A stretch of DNA of 64,000 nt from contig CANJZW010000008.1 of the NCBI GenBank assembly GCA_947479475.1, positions 1 to 64,000 on the forward strand, read 5' to 3'. This document shows positions 10,770 to 19,599 of this stretch, one piece after another (position 1 is the stretch's first letter; each line of letters starts with the position of its first letter). The DNA is from Chthoniobacteraceae bacterium. GTDB taxonomy: Bacteria > Verrucomicrobiota > Verrucomicrobiia > Chthoniobacterales > Chthoniobacteraceae. The position numbers and the translations under genes are program-made. The notes under the pieces were generated by a model, which saw only the letters and a list, made by a program, of their open reading frames with translations, was not told the origin of the DNA and ran no database searches.

Positions 10770-11042
10770 ATGAAACGCACGTACCAACCCTCCAAGCGCA
10801 CTCGGAAGCAGCAGTTCGGATTCCGCACGCGGATGAAAACCAAGAACGGCCGAGCCATTCTCTCCCGCCGCCGTCAGCAGGGGCGTAAGCGTCTCTTGCC
10901 GAAGGGTGTGGAGATTCACTTTGAGCGCCAGACCGACCAGCACAACACGGCGGCCAAGGATTTGCTGCACCGCAAGCAGCGCCGTGCAGCCGAACGCATC
11001 GCCCACAAGGCGGCGCGCACGGCGGCCTACAAGGCAGCCTAA
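10770..11042 (+). CDS. rpmH: 50S ribosomal protein bL34 with long C-terminal extension
   Basis: The first 45 residues are canonical bL34 ([19 protein letters not shown], then [22 protein letters not shown]). Bacterial bL34 normally ends there; this one runs to 90 residues with a further basic, helical tail ([20 protein letters not shown]). The family is a buried 23S rRNA-binding protein, so the tail is likely to contact rRNA on or near the ribosome surface. First gene of the conserved rpmH-rnpA-yidD-yidC-khpB set. A strong hairpin directly follows the stop. Confidence 0.93.
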   Translation: MKRTYQPSKRTRKQQFGFRTRMKTKNGRAILSRRRQQGRKRLLPKGVEIHFERQTDQHNTAAKDLLHRKQRRAAERIAHKAARTAAYKAA

Positions 11043-11052
11043 AGGCAGGCGT

Positions 11053-11107
11053 AACACGGCCAATTTCGGAGGCGGCAACGCCTGCGGATTGGCCGTGTTT
11101 GCTTTCC
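11053..11107 (+). terminator. Hairpin between rpmH and rnpA, likely partial terminator
   Basis: AACACGGCCAAT (11053-11064) pairs perfectly with ATTGGCCGTGTT (11088-11099), enclosing a smaller GGCGGCAACGCC-type hairpin. A short T-containing tract follows. Its position between rpmH and rnpA would let the ribosomal protein be made in excess of RNase P protein, as in other bacteria. Confidence 0.6.
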
Positions 11108-11136
11108 GAGGCCTTGAATAAAACCGCGCCGCCCGG

Positions 11137-11511
11137 ATGGAAATATCACCACGCAAGCTGGTTAGCCTGAAGCGGTCCGGGGAGTTCCGCCGCGTGCGGG
11201 AATCCGGCGTGTCACTTTCGGGCAAGTGGCTGGTGATGGGGGTCTGGCGGCAGCAGGGCGAGGCGCTTCCAGCGGGAGCTCCCTTGGACGTCCGGTTCGG
11301 ACTGATTACTTCACGGAAGGTGGGCGGGGCGGTGGTGCGAAACAAGGTGCGCCGCCGTTTGAGGCATATTCAACGGGCCCACCGGTTGAATGTCGTGGGG
11401 AGCGTGTGGTGTGTGACGGTGGCTAGATTTCGCGCGGCGCAGGCGACTTTTGCGGAATTAGAAGCGGAATGGTGCAAACTCGCAAAACGCGCGGGGGTGC
11501 TCGCCGCGTGA
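11137..11511 (+). CDS. rnpA: Ribonuclease P protein component
   Basis: A 124-residue basic protein that binds RNase P RNA and helps process tRNA 5' ends. The N-terminal [14 protein letters not shown] and the central RNR-type motif region ([20 protein letters not shown]) are characteristic. It follows rpmH and overlaps yidD by GTGA at its stop codon. The loop after the first strands ([19 protein letters not shown]) is somewhat longer than usual. Confidence 0.93.
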   Translation: MEISPRKLVSLKRSGEFRRVRESGVSLSGKWLVMGVWRQQGEALPAGAPLDVRFGLITSRKVGGAVVRNKVRRRLRHIQRAHRLNVVGSVWCVTVARFRAAQATFAELEAEWCKLAKRAGVLAA

Positions 11512-11789
11512 AAGCCCTCGTATGTGCGGCGATCCGTGGCTACAAGCGGCTGCTCTCACCCGTGTTCCATGCGATTGGAGGGCCGGGGTGCGGGTGTCGT
11601 TTTGAACCGAGCTGCTCGCGTTACTGCCTGGAAGCGGTCGAAAAACACGGGGTTGCCCGCGGGGGATGGCTCGGGCTACGGCGCCTGGCGCGCTGTCAGC
11701 CCTGGGGCGGAACGGGTTGGGACCCGGTGCCTGAATATTTGAAAAGTACGCCCCCGGGTGCCGGGGGCTGCTGCGGAAAAAGGAACTAA
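11508..11789 (+). CDS. yidD: Membrane protein insertion efficiency factor YidD
   Basis: Small amphipathic, membrane-associated helper of YidC-dependent insertion. Motifs [39 protein letters not shown] and GWDPVPE are typical. The GTG at 11508 overlaps the rnpA stop (GTGA) and gives a 93-residue protein; an upstream ATG at 11469 would add 13 basic residues and overlap rnpA further. The GTG start is preferred because it fits the family's N-terminus and translational coupling. The tail [10 protein letters not shown] is cysteine-containing. Confidence 0.9.
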   Translation: MKALVCAAIRGYKRLLSPVFHAIGGPGCGCRFEPSCSRYCLEAVEKHGVARGGWLGLRRLARCQPWGGTGWDPVPEYLKSTPPGAGGCCGKRN

Positions 11790-11797
11790 AATTTACT

Positions 11798-13564
11798 ATG
11801 GACCGAACCGGAAAAATTGGCGTCGCTTTGGCGATTATCACGTTGGTGGTGTGGCAGATTTTCTACTCCAAGGAAATGGAGCGCACCCGGCTCGCCCAAG
11901 AGCAGGCCGCCGCTCTGGTAGCGACAGAGGGAGGCGCTGCCCACGCCGCAAACGCCCCCGCTGCCGCTGGAAGCGCCCCCGCCGTGACGCCGTCAACGCC
12001 GGCAGCCCCGGCGCCTGCTGTGGTAGTTGCCGCTGGATCGGCTCCCAAAAAGAGCGAGGTTTTGGAAGGCAGCGAAGCCAAGTGGACCTTCACCAACATC
12101 GGGGCGGGCATCGAACGGGTGGAGTTGCTCAAACACAAGGCGGAGGGAGGAAACACCCTTTTGCTCAACGAATTTGGAGGCGTGCCGATTGGCGCCCTCA
12201 CGGAAGGCTTTGAAAGCGCAGTGCTCGAACCGTATGAGATGGAGGTGTCTGCGGACCGCAAGGCCGTGACCTACCGCCGTACGGACAGCCGCCAGCTGGC
12301 TGTGGAGAAAAAGTTTGTCATGGGCTTCGGGGCGGCCGGTCAGGAAAGTTTGGAGGGGTTCCTCGTGAACCTAGAGGTGCGCTTTGTCAACCAGGGCACT
12401 GTCCCAGTGACGGTTCCTGCTTATGCGGTGCGGACGGGGTCCGCGGTGCCCTTGCACATTAAAGACCAGGCGCTGTACACCGGGTTCAGCCGGATGAGCT
12501 CCGGTGCGACCAAGTATACGGACGTGAACTGGTTTGAAGGGGGCGGGTTTCTTGGATTCAACCACGTGCCCCGGCCGGTGTATTCCGACGCGGGGCAGGT
12601 GCAGTGGGCGGGGGTGACCAATCAGTACTATTGTACGATTTTGACGCCCCTGGGGGAAACTGCAACCGAGGCGTTGGCCCGCAGGTTTCATCCGGAAATG
12701 AAGGACTGGACGGAAGGCGGCCGCTCGGGAGATGGGGTCGTGCCTTTCGCGGTGGATGGCGGGGTGCGGTTTGCTGCCACCGTGCTTGAGCCGGGCCGGG
12801 ATTTGGTGCGTAAGTTTGCGATCTACGCGGGGCCGCGCGAACACTGGAGGCTCAGGGAGTTGGGCGGTGGACAAGATCAGATTTTGGACTTTGGAATGTT
12901 CGGCATCGTGAGCAAGGTTTTGCTGGCGTCCATGAACTCGCTGCAGGGGATGCTGGGATCCTACGCGGGGGCGATCATTGTGCTGACTCTGATCATCAAG
13001 GGTTTGATGTGGCCGCTCCAGAACAAGTCCACGGCCTCGATGCAGCGGATGCAGGAGCTACAGCCCAAGATGACCGCCTTGAAGGAAAAGTACGCGGACG
13101 ATCCTTCGAAGATGAACCAGGAGCTGATGGCCTTGTACAAAAAGCACGGTGTTAACCCCATGGCTGGCTGCCTTCCGATGCTCGTGCAGATTCCTATCTT
13201 TTTCGGCTTCTACAACATGCTGGGGAAAGCGGTGGCCCTGCGTAACAGCCCTTTTCTGTGGGTGCAGGACCTCTCCCAGCCGGACACCGTGGCGGTGCTG
13301 GCCGGGTTTCCGGTGAACGTGCTGCCGCTTTTGATGGCGGGAACGATGCTTTACCAGATGCAGTTGACCCCGAAAACGGGCGACCCGATGCAGCAACGCA
13401 TGTTCATGTTCATGCCGCTAATTTTCGTCGTTTTCTGTTACAACTACGCATCTGCGTTGGCGTTGTACTGGACGGTACAGAATCTATTCACGATCGTGCA
13501 GCTTCTCATTACCAATCGGAAGAAGAACGCGGGCTTGCAGGTTGTCCGTTCTGGGGGCAAGTAG
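11798..13564 (+). CDS. yidC: Membrane protein insertase YidC
   Basis: A 588-residue Gram-negative type YidC. The N-terminal anchor (IGVALAIITLVVWQIFYS) is followed by an Ala/Pro-rich linker (residues about 42-80), a large periplasmic beta-supersandwich domain (about 85-360), and the conserved five-helix core starting near MLGSYAGAIIVLTLIIKGLM with the cytoplasmic coiled-coil (MQELQPKMTALKEKYADDP) and NPMAGCLPMLVQIPIFFGFY. It inserts and folds inner-membrane proteins alone or with SecYEG. It sits 8 bp after yidD. Confidence 0.97.
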   Translation: MDRTGKIGVALAIITLVVWQIFYSKEMERTRLAQEQAAALVATEGGAAHAANAPAAAGSAPAVTPSTPAAPAPAVVVAAGSAPKKSEVLEGSEAKWTFTNIGAGIERVELLKHKAEGGNTLLLNEFGGVPIGALTEGFESAVLEPYEMEVSADRKAVTYRRTDSRQLAVEKKFVMGFGAAGQESLEGFLVNLEVRFVNQGTVPVTVPAYAVRTGSAVPLHIKDQALYTGFSRMSSGATKYTDVNWFEGGGFLGFNHVPRPVYSDAGQVQWAGVTNQYYCTILTPLGETATEALARRFHPEMKDWTEGGRSGDGVVPFAVDGGVRFAATVLEPGRDLVRKFAIYAGPREHWRLRELGGGQDQILDFGMFGIVSKVLLASMNSLQGMLGSYAGAIIVLTLIIKGLMWPLQNKSTASMQRMQELQPKMTALKEKYADDPSKMNQELMALYKKHGVNPMAGCLPMLVQIPIFFGFYNMLGKAVALRNSPFLWVQDLSQPDTVAVLAGFPVNVLPLLMAGTMLYQMQLTPKTGDPMQQRMFMFMPLIFVVFCYNYASALALYWTVQNLFTIVQLLITNRKKNAGLQVVRSGGK

Positions 13565-13592
13565 TGGAGTGCAGGTTTGAACGCCTGCTTCT

Positions 13593-14039
13593 ATGAATCT
13601 GGATCCTCGCGAAACATTGGAGACAATGCTGGGTCTGCTGGGCTTCTACTGTCAGGTGGAAGAGAGCAGGGAGGAGTCGTGCGTGGTTTTGCAGGTTTAC
13701 AGCGCTGAAAAGGAGCGCCTCATCGGGCCCGAGGGGCGCGTTTTGGAAGACCTCCAGGCCCTGCTCAACCGCATGTTGCTCGCCCAGGACAAAGCCGCGC
13801 CCAAGGTCCAGGTCGACATCGAACACTACCGGGCCATGCAGTCGGACCGGCTGGTGACCCGCGTGATGACCCTCGCCGAATCGGTGCGCACCACGGGGCG
13901 CCCCCTGCAATTGGATCCGATGAACGCCTATGAACGGCGCATCATCCACAATGCTTTTGCGGAGGATTCCGAGGTGGAAACCTGGTCCCCGCCAGAGCAA
14001 GCCCGTATGAAACGCGTGGTCCTCAGGCGCCGTCGCTAA
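13593..14039 (+). CDS. khpB: KH-R3H RNA-binding protein (Jag/KhpB type)
   Basis: A 148-residue protein with a KH-like domain (YSAEKERLIGPEGRVLEDLQ, GxxG-type loop) and an R3H-like C-terminal part (NAYERRIIHNAFAEDSEVET). The N-terminal Jag_N domain present in Firmicutes homologues is missing. Proteins of this family bind RNA and in several bacteria affect envelope or cell-division gene expression. It is 28 bp downstream of yidC, its conserved neighbour. Confidence 0.88.
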   Translation: MNLDPRETLETMLGLLGFYCQVEESREESCVVLQVYSAEKERLIGPEGRVLEDLQALLNRMLLAQDKAAPKVQVDIEHYRAMQSDRLVTRVMTLAESVRTTGRPLQLDPMNAYERRIIHNAFAEDSEVETWSPPEQARMKRVVLRRRR

Positions 14040-14134
14040 ATCCCGCTCCGGAGGCCGTGCAACGTCCGTGTTGGGCTGCACTTCCGCCTTCCCTGTATTT
14101 GCCTCGCCGGGCGCTCCGATGCTAGGCTGCCCGC

Positions 14135-14932
14135 ATGGAACCCGCGTTGTACACCGTGGACGCCTTTACGGGGCGGCCCTTTTCTGGAAACCCCGCCGCA
14201 GTCTGTCTTCTGCCCGGGCCACGGGAGGATTCCTGGATGCGGCTTCTGGCTCGGGAAATGAATCTGTCCGAAACGGCCTTTGTGCATCCCGTGGACGGAG
14301 GATTTTCACTGCGCTGGTGGACCCCAAGGGTGGAAGTCCAGTTGTGCGGGCACGCGACTCTGGCGGCGGCGTGTGTGCTCTGGGAGGCGGGGCTTCTTGC
14401 GCCTTCGGAGGCCGCCCGGTTTCAGACCCTCAGCGGCTGGCTGACGTGCCGGCAGGAAGGAGACTGGATCGCCATGGATTTTCCCGCCAGACCGGCGCTG
14501 CCGTGTGAAACCCCGGCGGGGCTTGCCGAAGCACTGGGTTGCGAGGTTGTTGCCGCGGGTTGCAACGGCATGGACTACCTTGTTGAGGTACGCGATGCGC
14601 CTACCCTGCGCGGGCTCGCGCCTGATTTCGAGGCGCTTTCCAAACTCCCAGTCCGCGGGGTGATCGTGACAAGTTTAAGCGACTCGGCCGAATGGGATTT
14701 CGTGTCGCGTTTTTTCGCGCCGGCGGTCGGGGTGAACGAGGATCCGGTGACGGGCTCGGCGCATTGTGCGCTGGGGCCGTATTGGGCGTCCCGATTGGGC
14801 AAGGCGGAGTTTACTGCCCACCAGGCGAGCGAGCGGGGGGGAGTGGTGAATTTGAGACTGGAAGGGGAGCGTGTTTGGTTGCGAGGGCAGGCGGTGTTGA
14901 TGAGCGAGGTGAGGTTGCGGGCCTGGCATTGA
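14135..14932 (+). CDS. PhzF family isomerase
   Basis: A 265-residue protein with the PhzF fold signature: N-terminal YTVDAFTGRPFSGNPAAVCL, the catalytic Glu in ARENLSETAF-like sequence (AREMNLSETAFVHP), the QLCGHATLAAA block, and the C-terminal-half GVNEDPVTGSAHCALGPYWA. The family contains isomerases and epimerases acting on small acids; this member's substrate cannot be told. It is not near phenazine genes. It starts about 95 bp after khpB and could be read through from it. Confidence 0.9.
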   Translation: MEPALYTVDAFTGRPFSGNPAAVCLLPGPREDSWMRLLAREMNLSETAFVHPVDGGFSLRWWTPRVEVQLCGHATLAAACVLWEAGLLAPSEAARFQTLSGWLTCRQEGDWIAMDFPARPALPCETPAGLAEALGCEVVAAGCNGMDYLVEVRDAPTLRGLAPDFEALSKLPVRGVIVTSLSDSAEWDFVSRFFAPAVGVNEDPVTGSAHCALGPYWASRLGKAEFTAHQASERGGVVNLRLEGERVWLRGQAVLMSEVRLRAWH

Positions 14933-15288
14933 GGGGGCTTTTATTAATTAAAGTTTTAATGCAGAGGATTTTGTGGATTCTCTGTTGGAGCTTTCCCAGG
15001 GGTTCACCAGCAGGAGAAGGAGCGTCGCCTCCAAAACTTCAGGGGCTGAAATAATTACCTTTCCTGAAGGGGAGAGGGGAATGTAAAATAAAGGTACCGT
15101 TGAGTTTAGATAGGTAAAATCGATGTCTTCCGGCGGATTTTGGAGATCCTCACTCGATTGTTACAATGACGCCATCTGTTTGTCACAAAGGGCGGTGATA
15201 TTGGCGAGGTCTGATCCCACCCCGATTGGCACCCCCCTTAAATCAAGGTGTCGGCAGTGGGTGGATCAGGAACCCAATAAAACACACC
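14933..15288. other. Leader and control region of the phosphate cluster
   Basis: A 356-bp gap without a gene. It contains an AT-rich TTAATTAA palindrome just after phzF and, closer to the porin, the Pho-box-like repeats listed separately. No small gene or RNA structure was recognised. Confidence 0.5.
15158..15202 (+). promoter_or_regulatory. Candidate Pho-box repeats and -10 of the porin gene
   Basis: TTGTTACAATG (15158-15168) and TTGTCACAAAG (15180-15190) match at 9 of 11 positions and start 22 bp apart, i.e. two 11-bp Pho-box units, with a degenerate unit between. A TGATAT (15196-15201) is placed as the -10 of an activator-dependent promoter lacking a -35. The E. coli Pho box is built on a CTGTCAT-type 7-mer repeated every 11 bp. 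A PhoB-like regulator is not encoded in the window. Confidence 0.45.
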
Positions 15289-16809
15289 ATGTTGACAAAA
15301 TCCACCGTCCAGCTGATGGCCCTCGGGCTCGTTGGCTCCTTTGCAGCCACAGCCGCAGCCCAAGATGCTGGCGCCCTCATTGATTTGATGGTCCGCAAAG
15401 GGATGCTTAAAGACCAGGAGGCCGAACAGGTTCGTGCCCAGCTTTCCCGCGACTACGCCGCGAACACCCCTGCAGGCAAACTGAACCTGAGCTCCTCGGT
15501 GAAAGAGTTGAAGCTCAGCGGCGACGTGCGCGTGCGTGGTCAGTATGACACCCAAGATTCTCAGGCTGGGTTGGTCAATGGAGATCAGCGCATGCGCTAC
15601 CGCGTGCGCCTTCGCATCAATGGCGACTACAAGCTGAGCGATAATTTTACAGCGGGCTTCGGTTTGCAGACCACCCAAAACAACGATTCTGGCAACCAGA
15701 CGCTGGCGGGTGGGTCTACGGGAGACTACCATCAGAATTACGGAGTCTACATCAACAAGGCCTTCATCGGCTGGACGCCGATCCCCGGCCTGAATGTAAC
15801 CGGGGGTAAGCAGGTCAATCCGTTCTATACGACGGATATGCTGTGGGATGCGGACATCAATCCGACCGGTTTTACACAGCGCGTTGATTTGCACAAGTTT
15901 CTCAACATCGGGCCTCTCGAGTTGTCGGTCGTGGCCGGACAATTTGTGGTGTCTGACAACAATGAGAACAATGTTTCCGGAAAGACAAACCGGGACGCCT
16001 TCATCTATCAGACCCAGTTGATCGCCGCGGCTAACGTGACAGAGGGGATCAAGGTCACGGTTGCTCCTGGTTTTTACTGCAGCAATGCGGCAAATCTCGC
16101 GGCGACGACGTCAGACGGCGGCGGCGAATACAACTCCTCCAAGTGGAGCGGTTTGAACCAGTTGGACGGGCTCAAGGTCATGCTCCTTCCTGGGGATGTC
16201 TCCTTCAAGGTAGCTGGACTGCCTGTGAAGTTTAATTGGGACTTGGCTTACAACAAGGACGGCACAGACCGTAGCGCGTTGTACGGCATCAGCGGGGTGA
16301 CAGCTTCGAATTCAACTTATCTGCTGAAAGATACGGCTACCGGGAAGTTGAGTTCATTGGATTCGGCCGCCGCAGGCAAGAGTGTTGGTGATAAGACAAC
16401 ATTCACTGGCAAAACAATCGTTTCCGAAGTTGTTGCCGGCAAGTCGGCCGTCACGGAAAAGTCCGTAACCTCCTCGGGCCGCGATGATATGGCGTACTTG
16501 GTTGGCTTTGTGGTCGGTGAAAACAAAAAGAAGGGCGACTGGTCGCTCACCGCAAACTACCGCCAGGTCGGTCTTTCCGCGGTGGATCCCAACATCAATG
16601 ACTCTGATTGGGCATTGAGCTTCACCAACATGTCCGGCTACAAGGCGGGATTCCTCTATAGTCTGGGCGACGCCACGACGATTGGCGCCACTTATTATCA
16701 GGCGGATAATCTTCGCAAGGATCTCGGCGTGATCGGTGCCTCCGCTGGCCCCGGTTCAGTCAAAAACTCTGTAAGCGTCCTGCAGGTAGACGTGCAGGTT
16801 AAGTTCTAA
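15289..16809 (+). CDS. Outer-membrane porin, probably for phosphate
   Basis: A 506-residue beta-barrel protein. ATG 15289 gives a Sec signal peptide ending ATAAAQ; the longer open frame to 15226 adds an implausible leader. A short helical segment (ALIDLMVRKGMLKDQEAEQV) precedes the barrel, as in the PF16930-type putative porins. Alternating strands follow (RMRYRVRLRINGDYKLSDNF) and the protein ends VQVDVQVKF, with the terminal Phe used by the BAM machinery. Its place directly before pstS and the Pho-box-like leader suggest phosphate or polyphosphate uptake, by analogy with OprP/OprO; this is inferred from context only. Confidence 0.8.
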   Translation: MLTKSTVQLMALGLVGSFAATAAAQDAGALIDLMVRKGMLKDQEAEQVRAQLSRDYAANTPAGKLNLSSSVKELKLSGDVRVRGQYDTQDSQAGLVNGDQRMRYRVRLRINGDYKLSDNFTAGFGLQTTQNNDSGNQTLAGGSTGDYHQNYGVYINKAFIGWTPIPGLNVTGGKQVNPFYTTDMLWDADINPTGFTQRVDLHKFLNIGPLELSVVAGQFVVSDNNENNVSGKTNRDAFIYQTQLIAAANVTEGIKVTVAPGFYCSNAANLAATTSDGGGEYNSSKWSGLNQLDGLKVMLLPGDVSFKVAGLPVKFNWDLAYNKDGTDRSALYGISGVTASNSTYLLKDTATGKLSSLDSAAAGKSVGDKTTFTGKTIVSEVVAGKSAVTEKSVTSSGRDDMAYLVGFVVGENKKKGDWSLTANYRQVGLSAVDPNINDSDWALSFTNMSGYKAGFLYSLGDATTIGATYYQADNLRKDLGVIGASAGPGSVKNSVSVLQVDVQVKF

Positions 16810-16829
16810 CCCTTTTTGGTGTGCTAATT

Positions 16830-16868
16830 CCGGTCGGCGCTACGGGTGTTGCGCCGGCCGGAGTTTTT
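16830..16868 (+). terminator. Rho-independent terminator after the porin gene
   Basis: An 11-bp GC-rich stem (16830-16840 with 16851-16861, one G-T pair) with a 10-nt loop is followed by TTTTT. It would separate abundant porin mRNA from pstS. Confidence 0.8.
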
Positions 16869-16920
16869 CTCTGATGCTTCCCCCTGAAGTTCTATCCATT
16901 CGACATTCTTTTTCACACAT

Positions 16921-17733
16921 ATGATCCGTTCATTTTCTTTTGCTTCCCTCGCGTTGGTTGTTGGCGTCACGGCCGCGCAGGCTGAAAAAATTGTCATCAA
17001 GGGTTCCGACACCCTCGGTGCGAAGCTCGTGCCGCAGCTGGCCGAAGCCTACAAGGCAGCCAATCCCGGGACTGAATTTTCCATCGCAGCAGAAGGCTCC
17101 ACAACGGGCCTCGCTGCAATCATCGACGGCAATGCGGACATCGGTATGTCCAGCCGCCGCGCAAAACCTACGGAACAGTCCGCGGCCGGCGCAAAGAGCG
17201 TCATGTTGATGCCCACGATCGTGGCGTATGACGGCATCGCCGTGGTTGTGAACGAAAAAAACCCCATCAAGGCGCTGACCAAAGCCCAGGTGGAAAAACT
17301 TTTCACGGGTGATGTGAATGACTGGAGCGCCGTCGGCGGAAGCCCCGGGAAGGTCTCCATCTACACACGCAACACGTCCTCCGGCACGTATTCGGACTGG
17401 AAGGAACTGGCGATGAGCAAGCGCGATTACGCGGGTGGTTCGCAGAAGCTGGCCGGCAACGAGCAGATCGTGGCTGAAGTTTCTAAAAACCCCAACGCGA
17501 TTGGGTACGTAGGACTGGCTTACATCAAGTCCCCCGGCCTCAAGGTGGTGGCGATTGACGGCCTCGTTCCCAACAAGGCGACGATCCAGGGCAAAACCTA
17601 TCCGTACAGCCGGCCGACCTTCTATTTCACCAACGGCGAGCCCGCTGGCAAGGCGAAGGCCTTTGTGGATTTCACGCTGAGCGCCAAGGGGCAGGCGATT
17701 GCCGAGCAAGTCGGCTTTGTGTCAATTAAGTAG
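16921..17733 (+). CDS. pstS: Phosphate ABC transporter substrate-binding protein PstS
   Basis: A 270-residue periplasmic phosphate receptor. A Sec signal peptide (FSFASLALVVGVTAAQA) is followed by the family start IVIKGSDTLGAKLVPQLAEA and phosphate-binding segments AEGSTTGLAAIIDGNADIGM and TRNTSSGTYSDWKEL. The type is the short PBP-like PstS typical of many Gram-negatives. First gene of pstSCAB-phoU. Confidence 0.95.
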   Translation: MIRSFSFASLALVVGVTAAQAEKIVIKGSDTLGAKLVPQLAEAYKAANPGTEFSIAAEGSTTGLAAIIDGNADIGMSSRRAKPTEQSAAGAKSVMLMPTIVAYDGIAVVVNEKNPIKALTKAQVEKLFTGDVNDWSAVGGSPGKVSIYTRNTSSGTYSDWKELAMSKRDYAGGSQKLAGNEQIVAEVSKNPNAIGYVGLAYIKSPGLKVVAIDGLVPNKATIQGKTYPYSRPTFYFTNGEPAGKAKAFVDFTLSAKGQAIAEQVGFVSIK

Positions 17734-17737
17734 TGGT

Positions 17738-17770
17738 TTGTCACTCAATGGAGTCCGTGCTGTTACAACA
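17738..17770 (+). promoter_or_regulatory. Second Pho-box-like pair, in the pstS-pstC spacer
   Basis: TTGTCACTCAA at 17738 and CTGTTACAACA at 17760 begin 22 bp apart, the same phasing and the same YTGTYAC core as upstream of the porin. The second half falls inside the stem of the terminator described next, so it may be coincidental. Confidence 0.25.
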
Positions 17771-17792
17771 GTGCGGGCTCCTTTTGTGTTTA
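17750..17792 (+). terminator. Hairpin terminator after pstS
   Basis: GGAGTCCGTGCTGT pairs along its length with ACAGTGCGGGCTCC (three G-U pairs, small loop), followed by TTTTGTGTTT. As in other pst operons, it would allow more PstS than permease to be made. Confidence 0.7.
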
Positions 17793-17993
17793 TGGCAAAG
17801 TTGCCGGGAGCCTTGTCACACCAATGTCTTTTTTGTGCGAAGCGTTTTGAGGGTGCAGCTTGAATCGGGCGCGCAGAGGCGGGTTGAGCTTGTCCTGCGG
17901 CAGGAAATCCTTCCTGCTAGGGAGTGACTGGCGCGTCTGCAGATGATTGGTGAAGGAGTGGATGGCGGCTGGGAATAATTTCGTAGGTTTGTT

Positions 17994-19595
17994 ATGCAAT
18001 CAGGTGAACAAAATCAGGCGTTGAGTTCAGCGCTCAAAGGGAAAACGCGGCTCCGCGTTTTTGGGCTGACCTTTGACGATGTCATGCGTTATTTCTTTGG
18101 CGGCAACGCCACGGTGGCGGTGGTGGTTTTGGCTTTGATCCTCATTTTTTTGTTGAAGGAAGGCGCCGGTTTTTTCGGTCAGAACCACACCAACATTCGC
18201 GTTTATCGCAAGGCCGGTCTCGAATACGTGGACATCATGCGGGCGCCTTTGGAGGAGTTCTCCTCGCTGACCCGTTCGCTGAACGACGTCCGTCTCAAGC
18301 GATTTCGGACGCTTCTTGCGCAGGGCAAGGATGTCGCCGCCGCCAACGAAGCGCTCACCCCGTTTGACGACTTTGCGAATGCGTTTGGAGCGGCTGCCTC
18401 CGAGGCCCGGGGCGTGGTTTCCGACACGACTGAAGTCGCCTCTGCAGTGAAGACGCGGGCGCAGGTCAGCGCGGACCGAGAGGAAGAAAAGGCGATGCTT
18501 TTGCACAGTGGCAAGGCGGCAGAGGCTGCGGCGCTGAAGGTGGACGAGGTGAATTACGAGGCGGAGATCAAAATGATCACCGGCACCGCACCGGTGTGGA
18601 AGGCGGCCTCTCTGGAGATGCAGGAAAAACTGGGGGCGGCGCTTGTCGTGGCTCGTGCAGCGGACTGGTCCAAGGGCGACAAAGATTTGGCGAAGGTGCT
18701 CGAAAAAACGGAGCGGTTTATTTCGGACCTGCCCAAGGGCGAGTCGAGAATGGCGGCGTGGCGTTGGGACGAGCCTGTACCGTTCTCACGTGCGGTTACG
18801 GCTTTTTTGTTCGGTCGTGAATGGCTGACGGCGAGCTTCTGGCAGGATTGGTACGGAATATTGCCGCTGCTGGTGGGGTCGCTTGTGGTCTCGCTGATTG
18901 CGATGGTTATCGCGGTTCCTTTTGCCATTGCGGCGGCGATTTACATCTCCGAAGTGGCCACGCCCGGGGAGAAGGCGGTGATCAAGCCCTACATTGAGTT
19001 CATCTCGGCGATTCCCTCGGTGGTGCTGGGCTTTTTCGGAGTCGCGGTCCTCGGAACCGCGCTGCGCAGCCTTTCCCAGGTGGAATGGCTGCACTGGATT
19101 CCCGGGTTTCCGATGACGGAGCGCCTCAACGCTCTCACGGCGGGTTGCCTTTTGGCGTTCACTTCGATCCCGACGATTTTCTCCCTCGCAGAGGACGCGC
19201 TTTCCAACGTGCCCAAACATTTTAAGGAGGCGAGTTTCGCACTCGGGGCGACGCGTTTTCAGACCTTGGTGCGGGTGCTGATTCCCGCCTCTCTTTCGGG
19301 GATCATTTCAGCGGTCCTGCTCGGGTTCGGGCGCGTCATTGGGGAGACGATGGTGGTGCTTTTGTGCGCGGGGAACCGGATCGCGATTCCAGATTTCACC
19401 GAAGGACTCAGTGCGTTGTACCAACCGGTGCACACGATGACCGGAATCATCGCCCAGGAGATGGGAGAGGTCGCGCAAGGCAGCATCCATTATCGGGCTT
19501 TGTTTATGGTGGGGATCATTTTGTTCACCGTGTCGCTCTTGATCAACTTCCTCGCGCAGCGTGTGGTGCGGAAGTACCGGATTTCCATTGGTTAA
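17994..19595 (+). CDS. pstC: Phosphate ABC transporter permease PstC with large periplasmic insert
   Basis: A 533-residue permease, against about 300 in typical PstC. The first membrane helix is at about residues 38-60 ([20 protein letters not shown]); the core permease with the EAA-type loop ([20 protein letters not shown]) starts only at about 287 ([20 protein letters not shown]). The roughly 225 residues between are hydrophilic, Ala/Glu/Lys-rich and probably helical, and by topology lie in the periplasm. Catalytic coupling motifs look intact. It is followed by pstA after 4 bp. Confidence 0.93.
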   Translation: MQSGEQNQALSSALKGKTRLRVFGLTFDDVMRYFFGGNATVAVVVLALILIFLLKEGAGFFGQNHTNIRVYRKAGLEYVDIMRAPLEEFSSLTRSLNDVRLKRFRTLLAQGKDVAAANEALTPFDDFANAFGAAASEARGVVSDTTEVASAVKTRAQVSADREEEKAMLLHSGKAAEAAALKVDEVNYEAEIKMITGTAPVWKAASLEMQEKLGAALVVARAADWSKGDKDLAKVLEKTERFISDLPKGESRMAAWRWDEPVPFSRAVTAFLFGREWLTASFWQDWYGILPLLVGSLVVSLIAMVIAVPFAIAAAIYISEVATPGEKAVIKPYIEFISAIPSVVLGFFGVAVLGTALRSLSQVEWLHWIPGFPMTERLNALTAGCLLAFTSIPTIFSLAEDALSNVPKHFKEASFALGATRFQTLVRVLIPASLSGIISAVLLGFGRVIGETMVVLLCAGNRIAIPDFTEGLSALYQPVHTMTGIIAQEMGEVAQGSIHYRALFMVGIILFTVSLLINFLAQRVVRKYRISIG

Positions 19596-19599
19596 CCCT

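Noticed and set aside
10650-10770. Chromosome origin next to rpmH
   Set aside because: The rpmH-rnpA-yidC cluster often lies near oriC, but I found no dnaA gene and no cluster of TTATCCACA-type boxes here.
10428-11345. 305-codon minus-strand open frame over rpmH and rnpA
   Set aside because: It lies antisense to two certain genes and has shadow-type Pro/Arg composition.
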